Below, piece by piece: positions 63,357-64,000 of a stretch of 64,000 nt of DNA. This DNA comes from Balneolaceae bacterium UBA2956 (lineage in GTDB: Bacteria > Bacteroidota > Rhodothermia > Balneolales > Balneolaceae), in contig DEBM01000029.1 of the NCBI GenBank assembly GCA_002348545.1, positions 1 to 64,000 of the forward strand, read 5' to 3'. A program made the translations under genes and the position numbers. The notes under the pieces were generated by a model. That model had not been told where the DNA came from. It was given only the letters and a program-made list of their open reading frames with translations, and searched no databases. The stretch's first letter is position 1. Each line of letters begins with the position of its first letter.

Positions 63357-63996
63357 GCGGTCATCAATCGGTTATTTTAGTCGATCGACAAGGTGTTGGT
63401 TAAGTTTAATCGTGGCGCTTCTTCTAGGAGACCATCTCCTTGCTCAGATAAATTATCTTAACTTAATCCAAGATAAATTAAGGAGCGGGACGATTTTATC
63501 GGCTCAATTTAATCATGAGTTTATCGACGCGTATACTCAGGAAACATCGAGAAATGAAGGCAACATATGGATAGGATGGCAACAATACAGAATAGAGACA
63601 GCTGGAAAGATCATTGTGGTAAATGGAGAGCTATCCAAGGTACTCGATCGTGGCAGACATAGGGTTATTATCAGTGATTATGACCCAGAACTTGATGATT
63701 TTGCCCCATCTAAAATTATTGGAGGGCTAGGAAATACCTATCAAGTGGTAGATACTAAGAGCTGGCGCAATACTCAGGAATTCAATCTTCAAAGCTCAGA
63801 TCCTTTTAGCACCTTTGAGCAGATGAGCATCCGTATCGATTCTGATTTTAAGCCAATTGATTTATCAGCCTTAGATATGGTAGCTAATCGAATGCAAACT
63901 AGTTTTTCTGAAGTTAAGTACCTCCCTTCTAGCAGTAATTTATTCGAATTAATTATCCCAGAAGGTGCCGAAATAATCGATATACGCTATGAATAA
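63346..63996 (+). CDS. lolA: Outer-membrane lipoprotein carrier LolA-like protein
   Basis: LolA carries lipoproteins across the periplasm from the inner-membrane Lol ABC complex. The 216-residue protein has a basic N-region, a signal segment (WLSLIVALLLGDHLLAQ) and a mature beta-rich domain. The domain includes AQFNHEFIDAYTQE, GNIWIGWQQYRIETAGKIIVVNGE and TFEQMSIRID. It matches the LolA/LolB fold, which is well known to follow ftsK. ATG 63346 lies inside the ftsK end, and ATG 63337 is also in frame. The stop at 63994-63996 is within the window, so the gene is complete. Confidence 0.85.
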   Translation: MISKRSSIGYFSRSTRCWLSLIVALLLGDHLLAQINYLNLIQDKLRSGTILSAQFNHEFIDAYTQETSRNEGNIWIGWQQYRIETAGKIIVVNGELSKVLDRGRHRVIISDYDPELDDFAPSKIIGGLGNTYQVVDTKSWRNTQEFNLQSSDPFSTFEQMSIRIDSDFKPIDLSALDMVANRMQTSFSEVKYLPSSSNLFELIIPEGAEIIDIRYE

Positions 63997-64000
63997 GGCT

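Overview
The window reads as a stretch of ordinary bacterial chromosome that is AT-rich (by eye), densely coded and made mostly of core genes. Several features point to the Bacteroidota side of the tree, and I would guess a free-living Balneolales/Rhodothermia-type lineage. These are a DUF4270-type lipoprotein, a PorV/PorQ-family outer-membrane protein, a TPR protein with the C-terminal motif ending in T-V-R that is common in Bacteroidota, a short GT5 protein beside DUF4270, an Mrp ATPase without its usual CxxC, a UvrA missing the first cysteine pair, a promoter box of the TAnnTTTG type, and almost no Shine-Dalgarno sequences. The phylum-level call is an inference from gene content and not a measured result. 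I found no tRNA, rRNA, CRISPR array, prophage, transposase or integrase.

Layout. Bases 1-464 are gene-free. 465-8177 carries ruvB, ppk, scpA, pgsA-ftsY, a Nudix hydrolase, a two-gene HTH regulator operon and a membrane-tethered thioredoxin-fold protein. 8284-17449 carries an aldose-dehydrogenase-like lipoprotein, a Gfo/Idh/MocA oxidoreductase, uvrA, lgt, a hydroxypyruvate-isomerase-like protein, an unknown lipoprotein and an fRMsr-type GAF protein. 17691-26952 carries a MarC fragment, an alanine/sodium symporter, a large secreted zinc protease, argS, a methyltransferase, a SAM hydrolase-type protein and dnaN. 27136-31757 is a plus-strand run: PorQ-like protein, miaA, purS, clpS, purQ, lptB, rhodanese. 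32046-42862 is a minus-strand run: rho, then (in transcription order) glgB, malQ, comA, a short GT5 protein, DUF4270, an outer-membrane protein and a TPR protein. 43024-54952 carries a LolC/E-like permease, a membrane-anchored MurF-like ligase, a sugar nucleotidyltransferase, a CCA/poly(A) polymerase, ispE, glgP, an mscS-type channel and dinB. 55460-63996 carries gdh, mrp, a flavin reductase, and gcvT-comB-ftsK-lolA.

How the genes fit together. Glycogen and maltodextrin turnover is represented by glgB, malQ and glgP, but the only synthase-like gene is half length and has lost the ADP-glucose KxGGL motif. comA and comB, the first two steps from phosphoenolpyruvate and sulfite to sulfolactate, are both present about 21 kb apart. 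comA lies inside the glycogen run and comB lies just before ftsK. Envelope biogenesis is well represented by lgt, lptB, lolA, a LolC/E-like permease, pgsA, a MurF-like ligase and a DUF4270/OMP/TPR module. The most promising loosely described systems are that DUF4270/OMP/TPR/pseudo-GT5 module, the sulfolactate route, and the HTH operon with its paired operator-like repeats.
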